From: Fabrea salina
Taxonomy: Eukaryota > Ciliophora > Heterotrichea > Heterotrichida > Fabreidae
NCBI GenBank assembly: GCA_022984795.1
Contig: JALIHJ010000011.1
Span: 1-64,000 of the forward strand
DNA: 64,000 nucleotides
Reading direction: 5' to 3'
The position numbers and the translations under genes are program-made. Below the pieces are notes generated by a model that was not told the origin of the DNA, ran no database searches, and worked only from the letters and a program-made list of their open reading frames with translations. Shown in pieces: positions 8,386-16,572 of the stretch (positions are counted from its first letter, which is position 1; each line of letters starts with the position of its first letter).

Positions 8386-9387
8386 TTAAAGACCGAAAGA
8401 ACTTTGCACAGACAAGTACCGACTAACAGCTGAGTTGAAAAGGTGGTCCAGAGCGTCGGAAATGCCACTTCCGTTGCTGGCAGAAGTGTCGAAGTACTTG
8501 TACCCCCTTGTGGTGGCCCACTTGCTTGCTTCAGAGGAACTTACTTCTCTTCCGCCTAAGTCAGTTTTATTTCCACAAACAACCACGTCTACGTCCGACA
8601 AACTCAAGCCACTGGAGCGAGCTTCCCTTTCCCACTTAACTAAGTTGTTGAAGGTAGACTTGTCAGTCACTTCAAACACCAACAACACTCCTTGGGAGTC
8701 TTTGTAGAACTCTTTCCTGATTTCGTTGTAGTCTCTTGCACCGGAAAGGTCAAAAAAGTTTACAGCTATCTTTTTGTTTTGGATGTTTAGTTTCTTGACT
8801 CCGTAGTCTACTCCAATGGTTGAAATGTACCTTTGCACGAACCTGCCTTCGCAGTACCTCTTGATGATGCAGGACTTTCCGCACTCTGGGTCCCCGATGC
8901 TTAGAATCTTAATTAGAATCTGCTCAGAAGACTCAGTTTTTTTGGGCCTGGGGGGTTTGGAGTTCTTTTTCCTTTTTTTGAGTCTTTCTATGAGTTCGGA
9001 CTTTTCGAAGCAGTCACTGTGCTTGATTCCAAGGGACTCAAGGATAGACTTGAGTTCTTTGACAGAAAGAGTTTCGGGGTTGGAGGGAATTTCAGTTACG
9101 TTGGAACCAGGGGGGTTTGAAGTTCTTTTTCTTTTGGGAGGAGAACTCTCTTGAGTAGGTCCTGTTCCGTCCCTGCTTCTGAGTTGTTTTAAGCTTTGGT
9201 CGTAACTACTTCTTGTTTTGGGGTCTGAAAGTATTTCAAAGGCCTTGGAAATCTGTCTGAACTTTTCAGGGTCCCCGCCTTTGTCAGGGTGGGACTTCAA
9301 AGCTGCTTTTCTGTAGGACTTCTTTATTTGTTCAGTGGTTGCAGACCTAGAGAGTCCCAGCAAGTCATAGTAGTTCAAACTTTCCAT
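8386..9387 (-). CDS. DnaJ-SAP-like-RJL GTPase fusion, reversed domain order
   Basis: 333 aa. Residues 4-66 are a J domain with the HPD motif at 33-35, the part that stimulates Hsp70. A basic linker (KRKR) leads to a SAP/MANF-C-like helical module at about 106-137 ([15 protein letters not shown]). Residues 157-320 are a Rab-like GTPase: G1 GDPECGKS (165-172), STIG switch I, DLSGA in place of DxxGQ, NKTD and SAS. The GTPase closely resembles RJL/DNAJC27 ([30 protein letters not shown]). In that family the J domain follows the GTPase; here it precedes it. The missing switch II Gln suggests slow GTP hydrolysis, as in RJL. There is no C-terminal prenylation Cys. Confidence 0.95.
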   Translation of the reverse strand: MESLNYYDLLGLSRSATTEQIKKSYRKAALKSHPDKGGDPEKFRQISKAFEILSDPKTRSSYDQSLKQLRSRDGTGPTQESSPPKRKRTSNPPGSNVTEIPSNPETLSVKELKSILESLGIKHSDCFEKSELIERLKKRKKNSKPPRPKKTESSEQILIKILSIGDPECGKSCIIKRYCEGRFVQRYISTIGVDYGVKKLNIQNKKIAVNFFDLSGARDYNEIRKEFYKDSQGVLLVFEVTDKSTFNNLVKWEREARSSGLSLSDVDVVVCGNKTDLGGREVSSSEASKWATTRGYKYFDTSASNGSGISDALDHLFNSAVSRYLSVQSSFGL

Positions 9388-9411
9388 TAGAAATGTTCAT
9401 AACTAAATATA

Positions 9412-11196
9412 ATGGAGTTCAAAGTAGGTGACCAAAAAATACAAACTATCCAAATGAACCAAATGCCCGTAAAGAACTCAGGAAACTTGCTTGTAAAACT
9501 CCTGTGTGCTAAGTTCACAGAGGAAACTAATTTAAAACACCCTTATGTAATAGTAAATCTTGGCGAAGAAAAGCAAGCAACCAGTTTTGGCCAAACTACT
9601 GAAGACTCCTGTGTCTGGGAAAGCTGCTTGACCTTTTTAAGAGCTAGTCAAGGCATTATTTGTTTTGGCGTGTGGGACTCAGAGCATTTAGTAGGCGAAG
9701 GGAGTTTAGACCTTGAGTTACTGAGTCAAGGGTCATACCAAGACTGGGTTGTCCTAAAGAAGCAAAGGGAAGTTGGAAGTCTCTTGGTAGACGTCAGTTG
9801 GCAAAAACAAATAGAACAGCCAGTGGTTGTTTCCAGAAGTAAGTTTCCCAAAGTCCAAAAGCCCAGAACTCCTTCTGCAGCAAGTACTCGTTTGTTGAAA
9901 AGCTTTTTCATGAAAACCAACGACGAAAGCATAAGAAAACTTTTGGAAGCCATTGAAACAGGCCAAAAAGTTCCCTTCCAGTTGGAATTTGGGTGGAATT
10001 GCTACGGAATAGAGGCTGAAAAAGCCATATCGGAGGCCATAAGTCATCCAGACAACAACATAACTGACATTAATTATGAAAATAACTCAGCAGGTTTAAT
10101 AGGGACTTACCATATAACAGAGTCTTTGAAGTCCCTAAACTCCAAAGTAGAAACTCTGAACTTCGCAAACAACGGAATAAACGTAGAGGGAGCTAAAGCC
10201 TTTGCAACTGTGATTCAACAAGAAGGAAACACCCTAACTAACCTTGACTTGTGGGGAAACGAAGTAAAGGACATAGGAGCAGTATCAATTCTAAGTTGCC
10301 TAAGTCAGCCAAGTAACTGCATTTCTTACTTGAACTTAGGAAATAATGGACTTACAGATGACTCTTGTAAAGAGGTTTCAGTAGCCCTAGAAAGCAGTAA
10401 CACTAAGTTGACTGAACTGGACTTGTCTTGGAACAGAATCACTGGAAGTGGAGTGAAGTTGATAGCAAAAGCTTTGAGGAACGAAAACAACAAACTGGCT
10501 AAACTGAATCTCTGGAAAAACCTGATAGGAAAGGATGGAGGCTTTGAAATTGCAGAGTCGATTAGTCATCCCTGCAACAAGCTTGACTGGCTCAACCTCC
10601 AAGAAAACAAAATAGGCAAAAATGCAGGAGTTATGCTGGCCAAGGCTACTTTTAGTCCTTACTGCTTACTTGAGTACTTAAACTTAGACAGCAACGGCAT
10701 AGGTACAGAAGCGGCCTGCTCGTTGTCCTTTGGACTGCAGCGTGAAGGCAATGGCCTTAGTGAACTCTACCTTTCTAGAAACAACATTGGGAACAAAGGA
10801 GTTGCTTCAATTGCAGATGCTTTGTGCAATCCAAACAACTCAGTTAGGATTTTGCACTTAGACAACAACTCAATAAGCAACAAAGGAGTTGAGGCACTTT
10901 CTAGTGCAATCATGAGTCCTTACAACAAACTTGTGGATTTGAGTCTAGAAAACAACTCAGTTTCAGCTAAAGGAGGAAAAAGCATTTCAGAGGCACTGAC
11001 AAACCCTAACTCAAAGATTGACTACCTTAACCTGCATGGCAACTCCTTAGGGAACGATGGAGCCAAGTACTTCTTGAGAGTTTTACCTTTAACTCGGTTG
11101 TCTTCAATTGGAATTTGGAAAAACTCAGTTGCTTCAAGTGTGTGGAAGCAGATTGTCCAGATCTGCAATGAGCGAAGCATTCAGTTGATTTACTAA
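9412..11196 (+). CDS. C2 domain-LRR protein
   Basis: 594 aa. Residues about 20-130 resemble a C2 domain (GNLLVKLLCAKF, YVIVNLG, WESCLTFL, ICFGVWD, GEGSLDL), a fold that binds membranes or proteins, often through calcium; the full set of acidic ligands is not obvious. From about 170 to the end come some 14 RNI-type leucine-rich repeats (LTELDLSWNRITGSGVK style). A C2-LRR order would place an LRR scaffold at membranes. The gene diverges from the J-GTPase gene with 24 bp between start codons and is preceded by TAAATATA. Its TAA abuts the TAA of the opposing MED20 gene. Confidence 0.9.
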   Translation: MEFKVGDQKIQTIQMNQMPVKNSGNLLVKLLCAKFTEETNLKHPYVIVNLGEEKQATSFGQTTEDSCVWESCLTFLRASQGIICFGVWDSEHLVGEGSLDLELLSQGSYQDWVVLKKQREVGSLLVDVSWQKQIEQPVVVSRSKFPKVQKPRTPSAASTRLLKSFFMKTNDESIRKLLEAIETGQKVPFQLEFGWNCYGIEAEKAISEAISHPDNNITDINYENNSAGLIGTYHITESLKSLNSKVETLNFANNGINVEGAKAFATVIQQEGNTLTNLDLWGNEVKDIGAVSILSCLSQPSNCISYLNLGNNGLTDDSCKEVSVALESSNTKLTELDLSWNRITGSGVKLIAKALRNENNKLAKLNLWKNLIGKDGGFEIAESISHPCNKLDWLNLQENKIGKNAGVMLAKATFSPYCLLEYLNLDSNGIGTEAACSLSFGLQREGNGLSELYLSRNNIGNKGVASIADALCNPNNSVRILHLDNNSISNKGVEALSSAIMSPYNKLVDLSLENNSVSAKGGKSISEALTNPNSKIDYLNLHGNSLGNDGAKYFLRVLPLTRLSSIGIWKNSVASSVWKQIVQICNERSIQLIY

Positions 11197-11790
11197 TTAT
11201 TTAATTTCAATGCAGTTTAAAGCAGCTAAGATATCGATGGCAGTGTGTTTTAGAGTAAAGAACTCTGAGTTTAGTTTGAACCTGTCACAGTACTCAATGT
11301 CTATGTGCTGGAAGTTCCCAAAAGGGTCTAAGTAAGACACAAACTCCAAAATACCAGGTTTGCCGTCCCCGAGAGTTAAGGCAGCGGTGAACTCTACTTC
11401 CATGACTAAGCCCTTGTTTTCTCCCCCAACAGTAATGGTTCCTAGTTTGACTAAGAAGTCCCCTAGTTGGTGGATTTTCCCACTGATTTTGATGCTTTGG
11501 CGTAGTCTGCAAATTTGGGAGTTTTCTATGAGTCTGTGGAAGCTAGAGTCAGCCTGGACGATTTCGTTGCCGAATTGGGAAGTCAGCAAGGCTACAATGT
11601 TTTCTTCGAAGTTTACTAAAAAGACTCCTTGGGCTTTGTTTGAAGAACTTTTGGGCAGCAAAACAGTGACTTGGACTGTCCAGTCAGCAGTGGGCTTTGC
11701 CTGCATTATTTCTAAAACTTGGGAGATCCTTTTTTCTTCGTCAGTGGAGTCTGAAGTGTTGTTGTACCTGAAAATGCGAGAGATTCCCAT
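11197..11790 (-). CDS. MED20: Mediator complex subunit 20
   Basis: 197 aa, the usual length. MED20 is a head-module subunit that pairs with MED18 to contact RNA polymerase II. The identifying stretch is GDFLVKLGTITVGGENKG followed by LVMEVEF, which aligns with the human segment [25 protein letters not shown]. The N terminus MGISRIFRY also matches the family start (MGVTCV...), and the C terminus contains the expected LEFVSYL and helix. Divergent proteins of this kind are often missed in ciliates. It converges with the C2-LRR gene with no spacer and diverges from the cyclin gene with 49 bp between starts. Confidence 0.85.
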   Translation of the reverse strand: MGISRIFRYNNTSDSTDEEKRISQVLEIMQAKPTADWTVQVTVLLPKSSSNKAQGVFLVNFEENIVALLTSQFGNEIVQADSSFHRLIENSQICRLRQSIKISGKIHQLGDFLVKLGTITVGGENKGLVMEVEFTAALTLGDGKPGILEFVSYLDPFGNFQHIDIEYCDRFKLNSEFFTLKHTAIDILAALNCIEIK

Positions 11791-11839
11791 ATTATTGGAA
11801 CAAGTGCTTAGGCCAAAAGAGTTGTTAATATTCTAAATA

Positions 11840-12634
11840 ATGGCGAGTAAGAGTTTGGTTTTGACAGATGACTACATAAGTGATGTCCTTCGCTACCTGC
11901 TTGAGCTGGAGTCTGATTTGCCTCCTCTGGGGAACTACTTAAGTGAAGACTCAGAAGTGAAGATCTGGATGAGAGACAGACTTGTGAACTGGATAGTGAA
12001 CGTTGCTGAAGAACTTGGAGCTAGCATTGAAACGGCTCAATTGAGCATTACCCTTATAAACCAATTCCTTGCTAAAGTCCGAACTAAGAAAGCAGTGCTG
12101 CAGTTAGTAGGAGTGGTTTGCTTGATGATAGCTCTGAAGTTCCACGAAAACATGGGGTATACACTAGACCATGCCATGATTCACTCAGCCAACCTCTACA
12201 AAAAGGAAGACATCAAGGCAACTGAACTTTTTGCAATGCAAAAGATGGGCTGGAAACTTGCCTTTCCTACTGCTGCAGAAATTTCCAGGCAACTACTCTA
12301 CGTCACTGGTGTTGACTTTGACTTTTCAAAAATCATTGAAAGGAGCGATGCGTTTGCAATGGAGTGCTACAAAGACTACCACTTGTCTCAGCACAGTCCT
12401 TTTGTGATTGCGCTGGTTTCAGTGACTTGTTCCTTGGAGCAGTACAACCAGCACAAGTTCAGGAATCAGTGGCTTAAGTTTTTGAAAAACAAACTAGACC
12501 TCGACGGACCTGTTTTGGACGCTTGCAAAAGGCAACTGGTTCACAAACTATACAGAGAAGCTCCTGAACAAGGAGCATCAACTTTGCAGCCACTTCTAAA
12601 AGAAAGTTTAAGCTCACTGCTAGCCAATCTTTAG
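11840..12634 (+). CDS. Cyclin (A/B/D-like)
   Basis: 264 aa. The N-terminal cyclin box covers about 35-130, with MRDRLVNWIVNVAEE in the position of the mitotic-cyclin MRAILVDWL motif, then LAKVRTKKAVLQLVGVVCLMIALKF and ELFAMQKMGWKL. A second helical half (about 135-225) fits a C-terminal cyclin fold. It should bind and activate a CDK in the nucleus or at basal bodies. The N terminus is short and no destruction box (RxxL) is seen before the box, so regulation by the anaphase-promoting complex is uncertain. It ends in TAG. Confidence 0.9.
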   Translation: MASKSLVLTDDYISDVLRYLLELESDLPPLGNYLSEDSEVKIWMRDRLVNWIVNVAEELGASIETAQLSITLINQFLAKVRTKKAVLQLVGVVCLMIALKFHENMGYTLDHAMIHSANLYKKEDIKATELFAMQKMGWKLAFPTAAEISRQLLYVTGVDFDFSKIIERSDAFAMECYKDYHLSQHSPFVIALVSVTCSLEQYNQHKFRNQWLKFLKNKLDLDGPVLDACKRQLVHKLYREAPEQGASTLQPLLKESLSSLLANL

Positions 12635-12666
12635 TTCAGTAGTTAGATTAGATTAATTAAATATTC

Positions 12667-14256
12667 TTAATTACTTAGTTCTAAAAGGTAGTTTCTTTTT
12701 CTCTGCAGAAGTTCAGCTGTCCTCACAAGGTCTCCTTTGAGTCCATATTTCTTAGCTTTACTTAAAGAGTTGTCAAGTAGTTGGTTTAGGTTTCCTAGGT
12801 TGTCTGGAGTGTACAACTCAATGTCAAGTACTTTCTGGAGGTCTGAAACCACTTCTTTTACTTTGGGTTTCAGTTTTTCAAAGGTCTTCAGGGCTTTGGG
12901 GTTGTAGATTCCAAGGGCTTTTTCGCACTCAAGTAGTCTTTCCAGACAGTAAAAGTCACTGGTTTCAATTGCTGTAAAAATGTGTGTTTTTAAAGTGTCA
13001 GTTAGGGTTTTGGTTTTGTTTTTGGGGAACTGGAACTCCAGGGACTGTATTTGTCTGCAAACCTCCACTAAGTCCTCTACGTACAGACTAGAGCCTTTCA
13101 TTAAGTTTTCTATTTGCTCAATGAGTGACTTAATAGTGTTGCTTTGTGAAGGAAGTTTGGGCAGAGGTTTTACTTCTAGTTCCTTTTTGGAAGTTAAAGC
13201 CCTCACAATCCAGAGTTCTTTGTATGCTGAAAGGTCCTCAGAAGTGCAGTTCTCCAGCTTAATTGGGTTCAAGTAAAAAGCTAAGTGGTACCCCTTTGCT
13301 TTCTTTTTCCTGACCAAGTTAAAGATCTTAGTAGTGGCTTGGCTCGAAAACTCGTTGTCTTGCAAGTAAAGGTGCTCTAAACAAAGTCCCTTGATTTTAA
13401 GTAGCCTTTTAATACCAGAGATTGACTCCGAAGTTAAACCGCAGGAGGAGCAGTCAAGTTGTTTGAGTCTAAGGTACTGGAAGCACTTTGGAACTAAAAC
13501 TCTGAATCCCTGGTCTCTAATTACATTTCCACACACACTCAAGTGCTCAAGGAAGGGCATCTGTATAATGGTGTTAACTAGTGTTTCTATGCCTTCGTGA
13601 GTTAAGTGGTTGAAGCCCAGATCCAGGCTTTGCAGAACTTTGTTTGACTTTATGGCAGTTCCAAGCATATGCAAGTTTCTGTCTGAAATTTCAGAGTGTG
13701 ACAAGTTGAGTGTTTTGAGTTGGTTCTCTGGAAAACAGCCCAGAAGTCGGTTTAAAATAGTTACTTGGGAGTTAAGTTCTTTGATACTTAATTCCTGAAT
13801 TAAGGTGTTGTTTCTCAAGAACTCCATAACACAGATGCTGTTGGGTCCACTGAGGTCCACTTCGAGTTTCCCAGTGACTCCCCAGTTAAGTAAGTGCTGC
13901 CAGGGGGAAATCATTTGTATTTCACAGAAGTTTTCGTAGTTGGTCCAGCAACAAGCCAGAGTTAGCATGTTGGCCCAGTTCCAGGCAGTTTGGTAGTTGT
14001 CTACCCAAAAAGAATAACGTTTGCCTTCTTGCAAAATGTCCACTCTGAATTCAGTGTTTTCTTGGCAGAAAGAAGCCTTTGAGTCAAGTAGGTGGATTTT
14101 GGCTTCTTCGTTGTGGTCTATGAAGGAAGGAGAGTCTTTGTTGAAAACTAAAAAGGAATTGTGTATAAGGACTCCCCACTTGGGCACTTGGTTTTGCTTT
14201 TTGACTTCACAAACCCGAATTTTGCCTTTGCACAGCATAAAGTCTGATGCTAACAT
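12667..14256 (-). CDS. PH domain-LRR protein with helical C terminus
   Basis: 529 aa. Residues about 8-100 look like a PH domain (KGKIRVCEVKK, WGVLIHNSFLVF, YSFWVDNYQTAWNWANML with the terminal helix and Trp). Leucine-rich repeats follow at about 125-330, and a charged helical region at 350-529 that includes TPR-like or coiled helices. The PH module would bind phosphoinositides or proteins and recruit the LRR scaffold to a membrane, in parallel with the C2-LRR protein nearby. Its ATG directly abuts the TAA of the upstream gene (TAA|ATG at 14254-14259). Confidence 0.88.
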   Translation of the reverse strand: MLASDFMLCKGKIRVCEVKKQNQVPKWGVLIHNSFLVFNKDSPSFIDHNEEAKIHLLDSKASFCQENTEFRVDILQEGKRYSFWVDNYQTAWNWANMLTLACCWTNYENFCEIQMISPWQHLLNWGVTGKLEVDLSGPNSICVMEFLRNNTLIQELSIKELNSQVTILNRLLGCFPENQLKTLNLSHSEISDRNLHMLGTAIKSNKVLQSLDLGFNHLTHEGIETLVNTIIQMPFLEHLSVCGNVIRDQGFRVLVPKCFQYLRLKQLDCSSCGLTSESISGIKRLLKIKGLCLEHLYLQDNEFSSQATTKIFNLVRKKKAKGYHLAFYLNPIKLENCTSEDLSAYKELWIVRALTSKKELEVKPLPKLPSQSNTIKSLIEQIENLMKGSSLYVEDLVEVCRQIQSLEFQFPKNKTKTLTDTLKTHIFTAIETSDFYCLERLLECEKALGIYNPKALKTFEKLKPKVKEVVSDLQKVLDIELYTPDNLGNLNQLLDNSLSKAKKYGLKGDLVRTAELLQRKRNYLLELSN

Positions 14257-15282
14257 TTAATTATTAGAAAAGCTAAAAGGCAAAGGAACTTCAGGCTTTA
14301 AATAGTAAATTGCAATTCCCAAACAACCTGTTGAAGCAGTTGCCCATTCTAAAAGTGTGCCAGTGTGTTTGTTTAACAACAAGTCAGTTATAAAAAAAGC
14401 CAGCAAGCTCAAAACAGCAGAGAAAACACTAAACACCTTGTTGGAGGGGTAAGGACACCCTGCAAACAAAGCTTTGTAAACTGAAGTACAAACAACTAAA
14501 CCTAGGTAAAAGAATGGGAGCAAAAAACACTCTAGTCCTAGTAAACACTTCAAAGAAAACACAAAGTAACTTCCAAAGTCCACTTGGAAAAGCAGCAGGT
14601 ACACAATTCCCAGCACACACCCAAACAAGAACCCAAAAGCCGAAACTACAGCATTGAAACTCAAAAAGTCCACCATGTGGTTCTTCAAGTAACTAGTTTT
14701 TAGCAAGTTGCTGCAAGTCTGAATTAAGAGTCCAACTAGCAAAAAGAAGTGTTGTTCCTGTGCACAAAACAAGTAATTCATACACACTGCCAAGAAAACC
14801 AAAGCAGCTCCTGCGTACTGAAGAGTTCCAAATTCAACTCTCTGGGCAAACTTCATCAGAAAAAGCCTTAAGGCTACTGGAGTTTGTAAAAGCAAAGTCA
14901 AGGATGCTGCTGGAATGCTTGCTGAGGTGTCAATAACCACTAAGAACCCCAAGATGTCCAAAAACCCCACCAAAGCCAAAGAGTGGAGTTTAGGGGTTCT
15001 TTTGAGAGAGCCGGTAGCACAAGCTACTGCAGCTATGATGAGTTGGAGTGACAGTCCTGTGAACAAACTAGTTTGCTGGGCAGTACTTGCAGTTCCCAAG
15101 AAACAAACTTGGTGCAAGGCAAAAAAGACCACTAAAAAGAACCACTTCCAGGAAAACTTAAAAGTTCTGAAGATAAAGAGTCTGTTTTGGGGGTAGAGTC
15201 TGAATTCTTCGTCAGTGGTGAAGTAGTTTAATTCTCTGCGCCTACGGCGTAGAAGGGGTTCGTGTTTGGAATTGTTGATCAT
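14257..15282 (-). CDS. CRT-like/EamA-type multi-span transporter
   Basis: 341 aa from the ATG at 15282 (MINNSKHEPLLRRRRREL); the open frame extends upstream to 15369 but only into the divergent gene. About ten hydrophobic segments follow a basic cytoplasmic N terminus, in the pattern of the drug/metabolite transporter superfamily. The order of motifs (LGTASTAQQTSLFTG, ASIPAASLTLLLQTPVALRL) resembles plant CLT and Plasmodium CRT transporters, which move small thiols or amino acids across vacuolar or plastid membranes. The substrate is not determined by sequence. The LLRRRRR near the N terminus may include a dileucine-type sorting signal. Confidence 0.8.
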   Translation of the reverse strand: MINNSKHEPLLRRRRRELNYFTTDEEFRLYPQNRLFIFRTFKFSWKWFFLVVFFALHQVCFLGTASTAQQTSLFTGLSLQLIIAAVACATGSLKRTPKLHSLALVGFLDILGFLVVIDTSASIPAASLTLLLQTPVALRLFLMKFAQRVEFGTLQYAGAALVFLAVCMNYLFCAQEQHFFLLVGLLIQTCSNLLKTSYLKNHMVDFLSFNAVVSAFGFLFGCVLGIVYLLLFQVDFGSYFVFSLKCLLGLECFLLPFFYLGLVVCTSVYKALFAGCPYPSNKVFSVFSAVLSLLAFFITDLLLNKHTGTLLEWATASTGCLGIAIYYLKPEVPLPFSFSNN

Positions 15283-15285
15283 AAT

Positions 15286-16569
15286 ATGGAATTCAAAACT
15301 GAAATACAAGAAAGAGATCAAGTCATTGAGTTCCTCACAAAAGAGTACGCAAAGGCCACTGGAAAACAAGTAGCCCTTCCCTACAAGTGGGAACGCTTTG
15401 TGGAAAAGTCTGAGTTAGAAGACATCCAAGAACCCGAAGAAGAACTTAGTTTCACCGAAGCGGTAAAGCAACTAAAACTGCCCAAGCCTAACACTGGTCG
15501 GAGAGGAACCAGGAAGCCTAAGAAGGTTACTAACATACAGAAAATAATACTTTGTGACTTCTGGAACTCGCTAGTGCCTGAAGATGTTTTTTCAAGTTTA
15601 GTGGAAGGAATTAAGTTAGTTCCAAGTGTTGAAACAGTTGCTTTGTCCAACAACAACTTAACCGAGAAGTTACTTCCCCAACTCGAAGAACTGTTTTTGC
15701 TAGAAAACATCAAGTGCATTAACTTGTCAAACAACAACCTTAGAAAAAGGTTTGCAACTAAACTTGGCGAACTCCTCAAAGGAAGTTGTGACCACATTGA
15801 AACCCTAGACATTTCAAGGAACCCCTTTTCTTCTGAAAGAACTGCCTGCATAAGCATTGCCAACGGTGTTAGAAAACACCCTTCGCTCAAGCACTTCAGC
15901 ATAACTCTTGCAGCCAACACCTGCACTAGTGTGCTCAAAGCAGTTTCGAGCAACAGAAACATACAAACTCTGGAGTTGCCCCACTCTAAGTTAACTGAAG
16001 AAGCCCTCCAGTACCTTACGTCAGCTTTAACTTCCACCAAAGCACCTCACAACCTTGAAACTCTGAAATTGAGTCACTGTTTTTTGCAGCCAAAAGAAGT
16101 AATTATGCTGGCCCAGACAGTAGCTAAGAACAAGTTTTTGAAAAAGTTGGACCTTAGTTACAACGGAATCACAGACAACATTGGAAAGATCTTTATGAAC
16201 AACTTGAAGTGGAACAGGTGTCTAGAACAACTTAACTTGAAGATGAACAACTTGGAAGACGCAACTTGTTTCGAACTAGCTAAGGTGCTAAGGGCCAACA
16301 AAACCCTGAAGGAATGCAACTTAGGGGGCAACTTCTTCAGCGACAGAGGAGCAGAGCAGTTGGAGTTGGAGTTGAGGAACAGAGAAGTTTACTCCCTTGG
16401 AGAACTTGACCTGAACACTAACTTGAGCATAACTTCGAAACAAAAACTGAAGGGAACTACTAAGGTTTTCAAGAACTCCTTCAGTGTGCTGAAGCCTCTG
16501 GAGGAGACCAACCCCTTTGGTTGCTTTGAAGTTCTTCCTTGGAACTTAAACCATTTTATAGAGATGTAA
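15286..16569 (+). CDS. LRR protein
   Basis: 427 aa from the ATG at 15286. An upstream GTG frame from 15262 is not a eukaryotic start and crosses the opposing ATG. The N terminus (1-80) is charged, with a basic patch (RRGTRKPKK). About eight leucine-rich repeats cover 85-370 (VETVALSNNNLTE, IKCINLSNNNLRK, KKLDLSYNGITDN). The C terminus is short and non-repetitive. No enzymatic domain is present, so it is probably a protein-binding scaffold. Its start codon is 3 bp from that of the divergent transporter gene. Confidence 0.9.
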   Translation: MEFKTEIQERDQVIEFLTKEYAKATGKQVALPYKWERFVEKSELEDIQEPEEELSFTEAVKQLKLPKPNTGRRGTRKPKKVTNIQKIILCDFWNSLVPEDVFSSLVEGIKLVPSVETVALSNNNLTEKLLPQLEELFLLENIKCINLSNNNLRKRFATKLGELLKGSCDHIETLDISRNPFSSERTACISIANGVRKHPSLKHFSITLAANTCTSVLKAVSSNRNIQTLELPHSKLTEEALQYLTSALTSTKAPHNLETLKLSHCFLQPKEVIMLAQTVAKNKFLKKLDLSYNGITDNIGKIFMNNLKWNRCLEQLNLKMNNLEDATCFELAKVLRANKTLKECNLGGNFFSDRGAEQLELELRNREVYSLGELDLNTNLSITSKQKLKGTTKVFKNSFSVLKPLEETNPFGCFEVLPWNLNHFIEM

Positions 16570-16572
16570 TGC

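Noticed and set aside
8379-8468. Upstream extension of the MYND-PDK1 gene
   Set aside because: It overlaps the end of the J-GTPase gene, and the MYND finger begins right after the Met at 8378.
15283-15369. Upstream extension of the CRT-like transporter
   Set aside because: It runs into the coding sequence of the divergent LRR gene. The Met at 15282 is followed by a normal basic N terminus.
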